Positions 41,293 to 52,758 of a stretch of DNA of 64,000 nt are shown piece by piece. The translations under genes were made by a program, and so were the position numbers. The stretch spans positions 77,501 to 141,500 of the forward strand of contig MCFG01000110.1 of NCBI GenBank assembly GCA_002104895.1, written 5' to 3'. Positions within the stretch are counted from its first letter, which is position 1. Each line of letters begins with the position of its first letter. The notes beneath the pieces are model-generated. The model did no database searches and had not been told where the DNA came from. It worked only from the letters and a program-made list of their open reading frames with translations. The DNA is from Anaeromyces robustus. Taxonomy: Eukaryota > Neocallimastigomycota > Neocallimastigomycetes > Neocallimastigales > Neocallimastigaceae.

Positions 41293-43828
41293 TTTTTTTA
41301 TTTTATTATAAAATAGAGTATATTTTTTTATAATAAAAAATTAAAAAACTAATTAATATTGATAAATCAATTTAGAATTATAATCTAAATTTTTATATTA
41401 ATGAATATTATATTGTTGTTTTATTTTTTTTTATAAAAAAAAAAAAAAGAAAATAAAAAGAATAATAATAATTATTTATGTAAAAAAGAATTATATTAAA
41501 AAATATATAAAAAAAAAATAGTAATTATTAGTCTTTCTTTTTTTTAGATATAAGTAAATAATATATATTAATAAAATATACTATAAGAAAAGTAAAAGTA
41601 AAGAGTAAAAAAAAAAAATAAAAAAATAAAAGGAAAATAGAGATATATATAATAAAAGAAAATATTTTTCTATATTATATTTCTATTATATTGCTTTTAT
41701 ATTTCATTTATTTTTATTTATTTATTTATTTATTTTATATTATAATTACCTTTTTTTAGAAGATTTTTTTCAAAGAAAAAAAAAAAAATTTTTTTATTTT
41801 ATTTTTAATTTTTTTTTTATTTATTTGGAATAATTTATTTTTTAGTACAACAATGCAACTATAATTCTATTATATTTTATAATATATTTATTAATATATT
41901 ATAAAATATATTATAAAATACAGTTAATTAATTGAAATTCTATTAAAATTCTTTTTTTTATTTTTATTAACCAAATGATGAGAAAAAGTTATAAAAAAGG
42001 AAATAGAAGGAAAAAAAAAATTAATTATAAATATTTTATAAATATTAAATATATAGTTAAATAATATATATTAAAAATATATATATATTAAAATATTAAA
42101 AAATATTAAAAAATATTATATTTCTATTTAAAAAGTAAATAATTATTATAAACAAATTAAATCAATAAATATATTATATAATCAATGAATAAATTAAATA
42201 ATAAATAAATAAATATTCCAAATATAGAAATAACTTATCTATTCAATAATTCAATGAATGATTAATTAATCTATTAAATAATATATCCATGAAATTTATT
42301 TAATATATTATTAATATATTCATTTATTTAATGTAAATAAAATTAATTTTTTTTTATTTATATTATGATTTTAATTTTAATTTATTATTTATTTATATTT
42401 TATTTATTTATACATTTATTTCTTTTTTTAAAAAAATTAAAAAATAATAAAAAGAAAATGGCACAATCTCAACTTAAACTTTATTATATTATTAATTTAT
42501 TTATTATAATATATTAGTATATATTGTATTATTAATTAATAATATATAATCTAATTTATATAAATTAATAAAAACTATATTTTTTATTCTATTCATTGAT
42601 ACATAAAATTTTATTTATTATAAATTATTATATGATTGTATTTATTATTATTTATTATTATTTATGATTATTTATTCTATTCTACTTTTATTATAATATA
42701 AAATTAATTATTAATTTTTTTTTGTTTTATAACACATTTCTTTATTTTATTTTAATTTTTAATTATTTAATAATATATTAATTATTTCATTCGTTCCAAT
42801 GATGAATATGACTTCCCATATATAATCAATATATTGTAATATATCTATTAATATTATAATTAATTTATATTTAATTGTTTTAATTATGAGATATAAATAA
42901 TATTATATTAAGTAATATATTATAATATACTAAATTATATTATAAAGAGAAAAAAAAAAAAAAAAGAGAAACAAAATAAATAAATAAAAAAAGACAAAAA
43001 AAAATTTATATAATATAAAATTCAATAAGGATTAATAAATAGGTAATTTAATTAAATATTAAATTATTATTTATTATTATTATAATTAAATAATTAATTT
43101 ATTGACTGAATCATTTATTTATTAATTTATTTAGTTATTTATTATTTATTTATTAATTTATTTAGTTATTTATTATTTATTTACTTATATTATTTAATAA
43201 ATTATTTATTTACTTATCATTTATTTATTTATTTATTTTATATTAAAAAATGTCTTCTTTTTATTTTTTGTTTTATTGTTATTATTATTTATTTCTTTAA
43301 TTTTTATTCTTTAATTAAATGAAATAAATCAAAATATATTAATATATTAAATAATATATTGAATAATTATATTGTGATCATATATTGTTTAATTTATTTC
43401 TTTTCATATTTTTTAAAATGATTTTATTTTACTTTTTAAACAAAAAATTAATGAATAAATAAATAATAATGTAAATAAATAAAATTTAGTTTTAAATGTT
43501 ATGCCTTAAATAATAAATGAATGAATAATATGAATTTAAATAAATATATAAAATTGATTTAATAATAACATAAAGAAGGAATAATATTTTATTCTATTCT
43601 TATAGAAAACAAAGATTATTAACAATAATAATAAATGATTTTTTATTGTTATTTTTATTATAAAATTAGATGAATAAATAAAAAAAAATAAAAATAAAAG
43701 GGGAAAGAAAAAAATGGATGATGGATAAAAAACATCATACATTTTTAAAAACATTGAAATTTAAGGATTGAATACAGAGTAAATAAATAATAAATAAAAG
43801 AAAGAAAAGAAAAAAAAAAAAACAAAAG

Positions 43829-43886
43829 TTAAATATTTAAACTATAATCAATATTATTTAAAATTTATTATAGTTTAAATATTTAA
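43829..43886. repeat. 20-bp perfect inverted repeat
   Basis: TTAAATATTTAAACTATAAT (43829-43848) and its exact reverse complement (43867-43886) flank an 18-nt loop. AT-only composition lowers significance, but 20 bp without mismatch is unusual even here. Confidence 0.6.
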
Positions 43887-44000
43887 AGTTTAATCATGAC
43901 ATCAAAAAATAAGATAGATTTTTTATTTTATTAAATATTTTTTTTGATTTAATTTAATTTTTGCATGGTTTTTTTTTTTTTTATTTTTCATTTGCCATCA

Positions 44001-44041
<41 letters not shown>

Positions 44042-44775
44042 GAAACTTTAAATAATATAATTAATAAATAATAATTAATAATTAATAATTAATAATTAAA
44101 AAATTGAAAGATGATGAAAGATAAAAAATAAAAAGATTGATGATATAATATTAAAAAAAAAATAAATAAATGAGATAATTTTTATGATTATTTATAATTA
44201 TTTATAATTATTTCCATATTTGTAAATATTGGAATGAAAGGATCTCATATGTTTAAAATAAAAAAAATTTTAACAGTTTAGGCGTAAATAATACCTAACA
44301 ATGAATGGTTTAAAATTATGAATTAATTAATTCAAAACATTTAAAATAAAGTAAAACAAAAATATTACAGATATTAGAAATTGTTACAGAAGAAAGAATG
44401 TATAATAGAGAATGAACCAAACAAAATAAAAGTTAGAATAAAATAAAGATTAATTGGATTAAATATAGAAATATAAAAATTTTGTAAAGATGAAATAATA
44501 ATCAAAAAAGTAGACAAATAAATAGTTATTGAAAAAAAAAAAATTTTTTTTTATTTTTGTTATTATTTGTTATTGTAAAAGCAAAATAAAATAAGCATTA
44601 GAATTAGAATGGTTACATTTTTTATTTTTTATTTTATATTTTATATTTTAAAGGTTCAACTACTTTTTTTTATTTATTTTAATTTTTTTATTGTTTGAAA
44701 TATTTTATATTTTTTTAAACTTTTTTTTTTCTTATTTTCATTTTATTATTATTTAAAATTTAATTAATATTCCGT

Positions 44776-44806
<31 letters not shown>

Positions 44807-45354
44807 CATGATTTAATTATTTTTTTTTTAAAAAAAAATTCTAATTATTAAACTTATTTTAATTTATTAAGTTTTTTAATTATTTATTCATTTATTTAAA
44901 TATCAAATTTATCTATTATAAATTATTCATTCATTTAATTATTTGTTTCACATAAAAAATTTTTTTTTCCATGTTTTTTATTATTGAAACAATGTTAAAA
45001 AATAAGAAATAAAAAATGTATCCAATAAAATCCCTTAAAATTTTATTAATAATTTTTTATTATTATTATTTATTAATAATAGTAAAAAAAAAAAAAAAAA
45101 TTAAGAAAATAAAATAAATAAAGAGCCGTTTATAATATTATAAATCAAAAAAAAAAAAACAATCCGTTAAAAAAAAACTTTTTTTTTTCTCACTAACAAT
45201 AACAATGTTTTCTTATTATTGTTATTATTTACTATTATCTTTATTATTATCTATAATTAAATATGACTTTTATAATCTATTATTTATTATCACTTATTTA
45301 AATCAAAAAGTTACTATTATTATTTAGTATTAATGATTATTATATATATATATA

Positions 45355-45387
<33 letters not shown>

Positions 45388-45445
45388 GAATTTATTATTA
45401 TGAATTTATTATCCTAATCTAGAATGATTATTAGTATTATTACAT

Positions 45446-45492
<47 letters not shown>

Positions 45493-46501
45493 CTTGGTTA
45501 AGAGTAACACTTTTTTTTTCTTTTTTCTATAGAAAAATCGCATATTTCCAAATTAAATTAATTATATTATATATTATAATATAATACAATGTATAATAAT
45601 TGTATAATAATTAATATTTACAATTTAAATAATTTTTTAATATATTAAATTAAATTAAATTAAATTAAATTAAATTAAAATCTTATTTTATATTAAATTA
45701 TTTTAATATTTTATTGTGTTGTACAAAAAGTTAATATATATAAAAAAAGAAAAAAAAAAGAAATTCAATGGTTCAAAAAAAAGATTTATACATCCATTAA
45801 TCATTTTTATTATTTTATTATTTTTATCATAGAATATTTTTTTAAAAAAAAAAAAAAAAAGATGATTTTATTTAATTACCAATGAATATTCATTGACTTT
45901 TTATATTTAATTTAATTAATTATTATTTAAGTATTTTTTAATTTTTTTTCGAGAACTTTTAAATTAAAAAAAAAAGAAATGTTACACAAATTTATGTATT
46001 AAGTTGTATATAAATAAAGTTTTTTTTTTTAAAGTCTAGGCAAAAAATAAAAAAAAAAATACAAAATTAAAACAGAAACATAAAACAAAATTAATATTAG
46101 AAAAAAAATTAAATAGAACTATAGAAAGAAAGAAAAAATAATAGGATTTAAATGAAGGAATTTTAAATAATAAATAATTAATAATTAATAATAAATATTT
46201 AATAATTAATAATAAAAATAAAAATAATAGTAATAAATAATAATAAATAAATAATTAATAAATAATTAATAATAATAATAATTATAATAATTTTTATATA
46301 ATTAAATTCATTTATTGTTTTAATTAGATTTTGTTTCTTTTTTGTTTTATTATATTTTATTTTATATATACAAAATAATAATAATAATAATAAAAAATAA
46401 AAAATAAATAATAAAAAAGATTAAACTAAAAAATTAGATTTATTATATGTATATGTATTATTATTATTATTATTCTTTATGTTTTATTATGACTTTTCTC
46501 T

Positions 46502-46550
46502 TTAATCACTAAAAAGCACTTGATGAAGACCTGTGTAATTTTCTTCATAT
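46502..46550 (-). other. possible orphan terminal exon
   Basis: On the reverse strand a good acceptor (TTTTTAG) at about 46551 is followed by a frame reading YEENYTGLHQVLFSD and a TAA stop. Codon content is protein-like in a neighbourhood where almost everything else is homopolymer. No upstream exons were identified between 46.6 and 47.9 kb. It could be the last exon of a gene with very small exons, a relic, or chance. Confidence 0.25.
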
Positions 46551-47076
46551 CTAAAAATAAATAAATAAATATATAAATAATAAATAAATAAATAAATAAT
46601 AAATGATATTAATAAATATTTGTTAGATATTATTATTGTTTTTTTTTTTTTTTTTTTTTTTATAAAGTATTTCTCAGTATTTTTATTTATTTATATTATA
46701 AAATATAATAAAATTAAAAAATAATAATTATAATTATATATTACTATAATGAATATTCATATAATAAATGAAACTATGCATTTAAAATAAATCAAAATAA
46801 AATTAAAAGGAGAAAACAAAAAAAAAAAGTTAACATAATTACTATATTTATTATATTTATTATATTTAATTCAGCTACTGAATGGATATTCTATTTTAAC
46901 TAAATTTTAACTTAAATTTTGAATAATGCATAATAAATAATGGAGAAAACACTATTAAATCATATGTAATAATAACAATAATAATTAAGAATTAAGAATT
47001 ATTATAACTTTAAAATTATTATATGTATTTTTTGAAGAATTAGATTATTCCTAAAAAAGAATTAGATTATTCCTAA

Positions 47077-47107
<31 letters not shown>

Positions 47108-47900
47108 AGAATTTTTACATTTTCACATTTTCAAATGAATAGTTACATTTTATTTTTAAAAAAAAATATATATTTTATTTATATATATATATTTTTATAC
47201 ATATTTATATATATACATATTATATATATGGATTAGTATTAATTAATTAAGTAATTAATAAATTTTTAATAATTTTAATATTTTAATATTTTAATAAATT
47301 TAATAAATTATTAACATTTTGTAAGATGAATTTTCAAAAAAAATTCAAAATAATTATTTTAATATTGTAATAATAATAGAACATTATCTTTTGTGCAAAC
47401 TAACACAAAAAATGACTTTGAAAATTCATTAATATTGAATAATATAAAAAAAAAGAAATTCATATGCATATAAAATATATATATCCAAATTAAGTAAATA
47501 TATTAACAAAACAATACAATATTGAAATTGAAATTAAATAAATAAAGTAAATAAATAAATAAATAAATAAATAGATATATTATAAATAAATAAATAAATA
47601 AAGTAAATAAATAAATAAATAAATAAATAAATAGATTAATAAAAAATATATAATATATAATTACTTATTTAGTTTTATTAAAAAAAAAAATATGATGTAG
47701 AATACATAAAGAAAGGAATATTGTTTCATTTTTGTAATTGAATAGTCATGTGTTTTTATATTGATATAAATGTGCGAATGGGTATGTAAAATAATAATAG
47801 AATACTATAGTATGATTCTTGGTTATTAGTTATATTTATTGATTTAATGAATTAATACATTTAAAAATATTATGAATAAAGAAACTCTTTGGTCTAGGAA

Positions 47901-48570
47901 TAAAGAATTATTAGAAATCCTTTTTTTTTTCAATTATTTAAAATTTTTTTAATAATGAAACTATTTTAAAGTTACTTTTATTATTATAAAAATCAAACTA
48001 ACACTAATAATATCAAATTCTGATTTTATGTCAGCCTAATTTATAATAAAAAATTTTTAAAACTATCTACAGAATTGGAAGAGTATATTGAAAAATATGA
48101 TCGTTTGCATTAATACTTGTGAAAGTGGAGATGAATATTCAGTAAAATATTTAATAGAATATTGAAAAATATGATTATGATAGTTTGCATTAATACTTGT
48201 GAAAGTAGAGATGAATATTTAGTAAAATATTTAGTTGAACTTAGGGTGGATATAACTAAAGAAAGACTTAGTTGATACCTATACCATTATTTGTTGAATG
48301 CAAAAGTGGAAATGAACCTTTAGTAAAATATTTTAATGATATTGGGAAAAAATATCAATAAGGAAGACAATAATGATGAAACTCCTATTATATTTAATGC
48401 TTGTATTAAAGGATATGAAAATAGAGTAGAATATTTAGTAGAATACAGAGAGGTAGATACCAATAAAGATGCTAATGACGCTAATAATGATCGGATATCA
48501 TTATTCATTCAATTATAGTTATTTAAAAATAGTATATTATTTATTTAAACTTGATACATTACTTATAAAA
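47901..48570 (+). pseudogene. decayed ankyrin-repeat gene
   Basis: Sequence clearly homologous to the Ank1 gene that follows. It begins at the equivalent of NKELLEILFN in the conserved N-terminal domain, passes through an AISNSD/ELEEYIEKYD-like segment, then CESGDEYLVKYL, INKEDNNDETP, IFNACIKGYE-like repeats, and ends at a region matching the Ank1 3' end (TCAATTATAGTTATTT against TTTAATTATGGTTATTC). The frame is broken by several stops and indels, most internal repeats are missing, and no start region is left. The longest remaining open piece is 48336-48518. Confidence 0.85.
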
Positions 48571-49256
48571 GACAAAAAATGTTAAAAAAAATTAATACAA
48601 ATAATACAAATTACAAATTAATGAATTTTTTTTTTTATAATAATAATAATAATAATGTTATTATTATAATATATATTCATTAATAAAAAGAAATAAATAA
48701 AGATTACTTTTTTATTAATGAATTTCATATATTATTTATTGCTTATTATTTCATTGAAATATAAAAATATAATATATAGTATATATGTATTTTTTTGGAA
48801 AAAATGCTATTAATTAATACTACTTGGTAGTTTTCATCTCCTGAATTAATGTATTAATATTATTTTTAATCTTATAAATATTAATTTTTTATTACTTTGT
48901 TTCAATTAAAAGTTTAACATTAATAATAATAATATTATTATAAATGAATAAAGGAAATATCATTGTTCATAACTAAATATTTAAATATAATAAGGAAATA
49001 ATTACATTTTAAAAAAAAAAATAATTTTTTTTTCTAATCCATTAATTAGGGATAATCCATATAATCATAATTATTCTGAAATGATTAAAATAATTTAAAT
49101 ATATTATATTTTAAATATGTATTGTATATATTTAATGTTTTTACATGTGATAAACACATGAATCTATTCTAAATAGAAATATATTTAAATAAAATTAACT
49201 TTTTTATAAAAATTTATTAATTAAAATTATCAAAAAAAAAAAAAAAAAAAAAAAAA
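48571..49256. other. upstream region of Ank1
   Basis: Spacer related by eye to 51.75-52.20 kb (shared strings include TAATATTATTTTTAAT-like segments, a GAATAAAGGAAATATCATTGTTCATAA-like segment and an AGGGATAATCCATATAAT-like segment). It was therefore duplicated together with an ankyrin unit. It ends in a run of 26 A (49232-49257) whose last A is the A of the Ank1 start codon. Confidence 0.6.
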
Positions 49257-51674
49257 ATGCTTATAAACGAAAATAATATTATAAATGATGATAATAATTT
49301 AATTAATTCTTATATAATTGCTATTGATAATAAAAATAAAGATGAGGTAGAAAATTTATTTAATAAGGATAAAAAAAATAATGTTGAAAAAGATATTGTT
49401 TATGAGTTGTACAATAAAAATCAATTAAATTCTGAAAGATTACAATTTATCATAGATAAATGTTCAAGTTTTTTAAATATTTCTTCTTTACTAATTAAAA
49501 ACTTAATGAAAAAAAATAACAAAGAATTATTAGAAATTCTTTTTAATCATTTAAAATTTTTTGATAATGAAATTATTTTAAAGTTACTTTTTTATTATAA
49601 AAATCAAACAGCCATATCCAATTCTGATTTATGTCAACAAATTAATAATAAAAAATATAAACTTTCGACAAAGTTGGAAGAAAATTTTAATAGGTATGAT
49701 AGTTCATTTTATTTATTTAATGCTTGTGAAAGTGGTAATGAACGTTTAGTAAAATATTTAATAAGACATGGTGCCGATATAACAATAAAAGATAGAGATA
49801 ATAGAACAGCATTTTTTAGAGCTTGTGAAAGTGGTAATGAACATTTAGTTAAATATTTAGTGGACCATGGGGCAGATATAAATAAAGAAACTAATTTTGG
49901 TTTAATCCCTTTATTTAATGCTTGTTTAAGTGGTAATAAAAATTTAGTAAAATATTTAGTGGAACATGGAGCAGATATAAATAAAGAAACAAATGGTGGT
50001 ATAACCCCTTTATTTAATGCTTGTAATAAAGGACATGAAACCATTGTAAAATATTTAGTAGAACTTGGAGTAGATATCCATAAAGAAGATAAAGTTTGTG
50101 CTATACCATTATTTGATGCTTGTGAAAGTGGTAATGAAAATATAGTTAAATATTTAGTAGAATTAGGTGCTGATATAAATAAAGAAACTATTAATGGGTT
50201 TACTCCATTATTTTATGCTTGTAATAAAGGACATGAAACCATTGTAAAATATTTAGTGGAACATGGAGCAGATATTAATAAAGTAGCTAATAAAAATGGG
50301 GCAACTCCTTTATTTAATGCTTGTTGGAGTGGAAATGAACATTTAATAAAATATTTAGTGGAACATGGCGCAGATATTAATAAGGAAACTAATGATGGTC
50401 AAACCCCATTATTTAATGCTTGTAATAGTGGTAATGAAAATGTAGTAAAATATTTAGTAGAATTAGGTGCAGATATTAATAAAGAAGGTAAAAGCAATGG
50501 GGCAACTCCTTTATTTAATGCTTGTTGGAGTGGAAATGAACATTTAATAAAATATTTAGTAGAAATAGGAGCAGATATTAATAAAGAAACTAATGATGGT
50601 ATCACCCCTTTATTTAATGCTTGTAGTAAAGGCAATAAAGCTATAGTAAAATATTTAGTAGAACATGGAGCCAATATCAATAAAGAAGATCATCATGGAA
50701 TAACCCCATTATTTAATGCTTGTTGGAGTGGAAATGAAGATTTAGTCAAATATTTAATAGAAATAGGAGCAGATATTAATAAGGAAACGAATGATGGTAT
50801 CACTCCTTTATTTAATGCTTGTAGTAAAGGAGATAAAGCTATAGTAAAATATTTAGTAGAACATGGAGCCAATATTAATAAAGAAGATCATCATGGGATA
50901 ACCCCATTATTTAATGTTTGTTTAAGTGGTAATGAATATTTAGTCAAATATTTAGTGGAATTAGGAACCAATATTAATAAGGAGGATAATAATGGTGAAA
51001 CACCTATATTTAATGCTTGTATTAAAGGATATGAAACTATCGTTAAATATTTAATAGAACATGATGCAGATATTAATAAAGAAGCTAATGATGGTGTAAC
51101 TCCTATTATTTATGCTATTACTTGTGGACATAATAATTTAGTTAATAATTTAATGAATTATGGAGCAGATATTAATAAAAAAGTTAATAATAAAACATTA
51201 TTATCTATTTTATGTTTGAAAGGGGATGAACGTTTAGTAAAATATTTAGTGGAATTAGGAGCAGATATTAATAAAGAAGATTATAATGGTATGACTCCTT
51301 TATTTAATGCTTGTATTAGAGGATATGAAACTATTGTTAAATATTTAGTAGAACATGGCGCCGATATTAATAAAGAAGCTAAGGATGGTCGAACACCATT
51401 ATTTAGTGCTTGTTCTCGTGGGAAAGGAACTATAGTTAAATATTTAGTAGAACATGGTGCCAATATTAATAAAGAAGCTAAGGATGGTCAAACACCATTA
51501 TTTTATGCTTGTTCTCGTGGAAAAGAAAATATCGTTAAATATTTAGTAGAACATGGAGCCAATATTAATAAAGAAGATAATAATGGTAAAAGACCTATAT
51601 TTATTGCATTTAATTATGGTTATTCAAATATAGTAGATTATTTACTTGAACATGAAGCATTACCTATTTTTTAA
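49257..51674 (+). CDS. ankyrin-repeat protein, about 19.5 repeats (Ank1)
   Basis: Intronless, 805 residues. Residues 1-145 are a conserved N-terminal helical domain shared with the other cluster members (IDNKNKDEV.NLFNK, NQLNSERLQFI, KELLEILFN.LKFFDNE). From about 150 to the end run 33-34-residue ankyrin repeats with consensus TPLFNAC..GNE..VKYLVEHGADINKE. The usual TPLH at the repeat start is TPLF almost throughout. Repeats 7, 9 and 11 (WSGNE type) alternate with others, showing expansion by two-repeat units. Repeat 15 is degenerate and the last half-repeat caps the solenoid. No signal peptide or membrane segment. Ankyrin solenoids bind other proteins; the partner is unknown. It is the most divergent member and lacks the upstream block found before Ank2-Ank5. 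The start follows directly on an A tract. Confidence 0.93.
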   Translation: MLINENNIINDDNNLINSYIIAIDNKNKDEVENLFNKDKKNNVEKDIVYELYNKNQLNSERLQFIIDKCSSFLNISSLLIKNLMKKNNKELLEILFNHLKFFDNEIILKLLFYYKNQTAISNSDLCQQINNKKYKLSTKLEENFNRYDSSFYLFNACESGNERLVKYLIRHGADITIKDRDNRTAFFRACESGNEHLVKYLVDHGADINKETNFGLIPLFNACLSGNKNLVKYLVEHGADINKETNGGITPLFNACNKGHETIVKYLVELGVDIHKEDKVCAIPLFDACESGNENIVKYLVELGADINKETINGFTPLFYACNKGHETIVKYLVEHGADINKVANKNGATPLFNACWSGNEHLIKYLVEHGADINKETNDGQTPLFNACNSGNENVVKYLVELGADINKEGKSNGATPLFNACWSGNEHLIKYLVEIGADINKETNDGITPLFNACSKGNKAIVKYLVEHGANINKEDHHGITPLFNACWSGNEDLVKYLIEIGADINKETNDGITPLFNACSKGDKAIVKYLVEHGANINKEDHHGITPLFNVCLSGNEYLVKYLVELGTNINKEDNNGETPIFNACIKGYETIVKYLIEHDADINKEANDGVTPIIYAITCGHNNLVNNLMNYGADINKKVNNKTLLSILCLKGDERLVKYLVELGADINKEDYNGMTPLFNACIRGYETIVKYLVEHGADINKEAKDGRTPLFSACSRGKGTIVKYLVEHGANINKEAKDGQTPLFYACSRGKENIVKYLVEHGANINKEDNNGKRPIFIAFNYGYSNIVDYLLEHEALPIF

Positions 51675-52758
51675 AAAACAAAAAAACAAAAAAACAAAAA
51701 AAAAAAAAAAAAAAATATGTAAATGATAAAGAATGTTATAAAAGGAAAAAAAGGAAAACTTTTTTTTTTTTTCATTAATGAATTTATATATATATATATA
51801 TATGTGTATAGTTTATTTTTATTGTTCTATTGAAATATAAAAATATAAAGTAATTTTTTTAAATTAATTTATAAAATAAAATAAAATATTTTTCATCTTC
51901 TGCCTTATTGTATTAATATAATTTTTAATGGAAATGAAATATTATATTTCATTTTTAAACTTATTATAAATATTAAACTTTTATCATTAATAATATTACT
52001 ATTGTAAATAAATAAAGATAATTTTTTGTTCATAATAAATATTAAACATAATATAAGGAAATAATTATTTTTAAATATAAAAAAAAAAAAAAATTTTTTT
52101 TCTTTTCTTTTCAGTGTATTAAATAGGGATTATCCATTAAATCTATAAAAAATATTCCAAGATTATTAAATAATTTAAAAATAAATTTTTAATTTTTTTT
52201 TTAATCTTAATATATTTTACCCTAATATTTAATATTTAAATTTCAATGGAATATAAAAAAAAAACAGTTAACTAAACTATTAAAATTTTATTTTTTCTTC
52301 TAGATAAAAATTATCTTATTATTTTAAATACTTGTTCAATAATTAATTTTTTGGTAATTTTAAAAAAAAATTTTTTTTTTTAAAATTATTTTAATTTTTT
52401 TTTTCCCAAATTAGTTTGTATTACAACAATAAAAAAAAAAAAAGAAAATAAATCACTTGGATAAATGAACTTTTCTAATACTTAATATTCTTTAAATTTA
52501 GATTTATATTGGTTTTTTTTTTATTTATTTTCTTTTTTATTATAATGAAAAAGAAAAAATAAATGTATATTAGGTATAAATATAATTAATTTTTATTTTA
52601 TATAATAATAATAATATATATATATATAAATAAAAAGTAATTGTCAATATCATTTGTAAAATAAGAGTATATTTTATTAATTTATTTATTTATTTATTTA
52701 TTAAAATAAATTCATAATTAACTAATTTATAAAATTTACTAATTCAAATTATGAAGAA
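51675..52758. other. spacer Ank1-Ank2
   Basis: The left half (to about 52200) is related to the region upstream of Ank1. The right half (from about 52300) is related to the upstream regions of Ank3, Ank4 and Ank5. The junction between two spacer types suggests that Ank1 and Ank2 belong to different duplication units brought together here. Confidence 0.6.
52452..52758 (+). promoter_or_regulatory. conserved upstream block of Ank2
   Basis: It begins with ATCACTTGGATAAATGAACT (52452-52471), continues with a TAATACTTAATATTCTTT-like segment, an AAAAGTAATTGTCAATAT-like segment, and AATTCATAATTAACTAATTT just before the start codon. The same ordered segments precede Ank3, Ank4 and Ank5, while the simple repeats between them vary in length. 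This suggests a retained promoter and 5' leader. Confidence 0.6.

Larger units (their letters stand above)
40320..47900. other. 7.6-kb gene desert
   Basis: AT-only spacer with A and T homopolymers (for example A42 at about 43998-44039), TTTA/TAAA runs and two long inverted repeats listed separately. A tentative terminal exon at 46502-46550 is the only coding-like signal. The frame at 40716-40904 is Phe/Ile-rich without family features and is not called. Confidence 0.5.

Noticed and set aside
42459-42520. ATG with MAQSQLKLYY, a possible first exon
   Set aside because: The frame stops after 19 codons, no suitable donor precedes the stop, and no downstream exon was found.
49709-50044. Reverse-strand frames across all ankyrin genes
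   Set aside because: Antisense of a 33-codon coding repeat; they recur with the repeat period and have no independent features.
49700-51660. Regularly spaced near-identical DNA repeats, superficially like a CRISPR array
   Set aside because: Period is about 99 nt, the frame is continuous, and the repeats encode ankyrin motifs in a eukaryotic gene.
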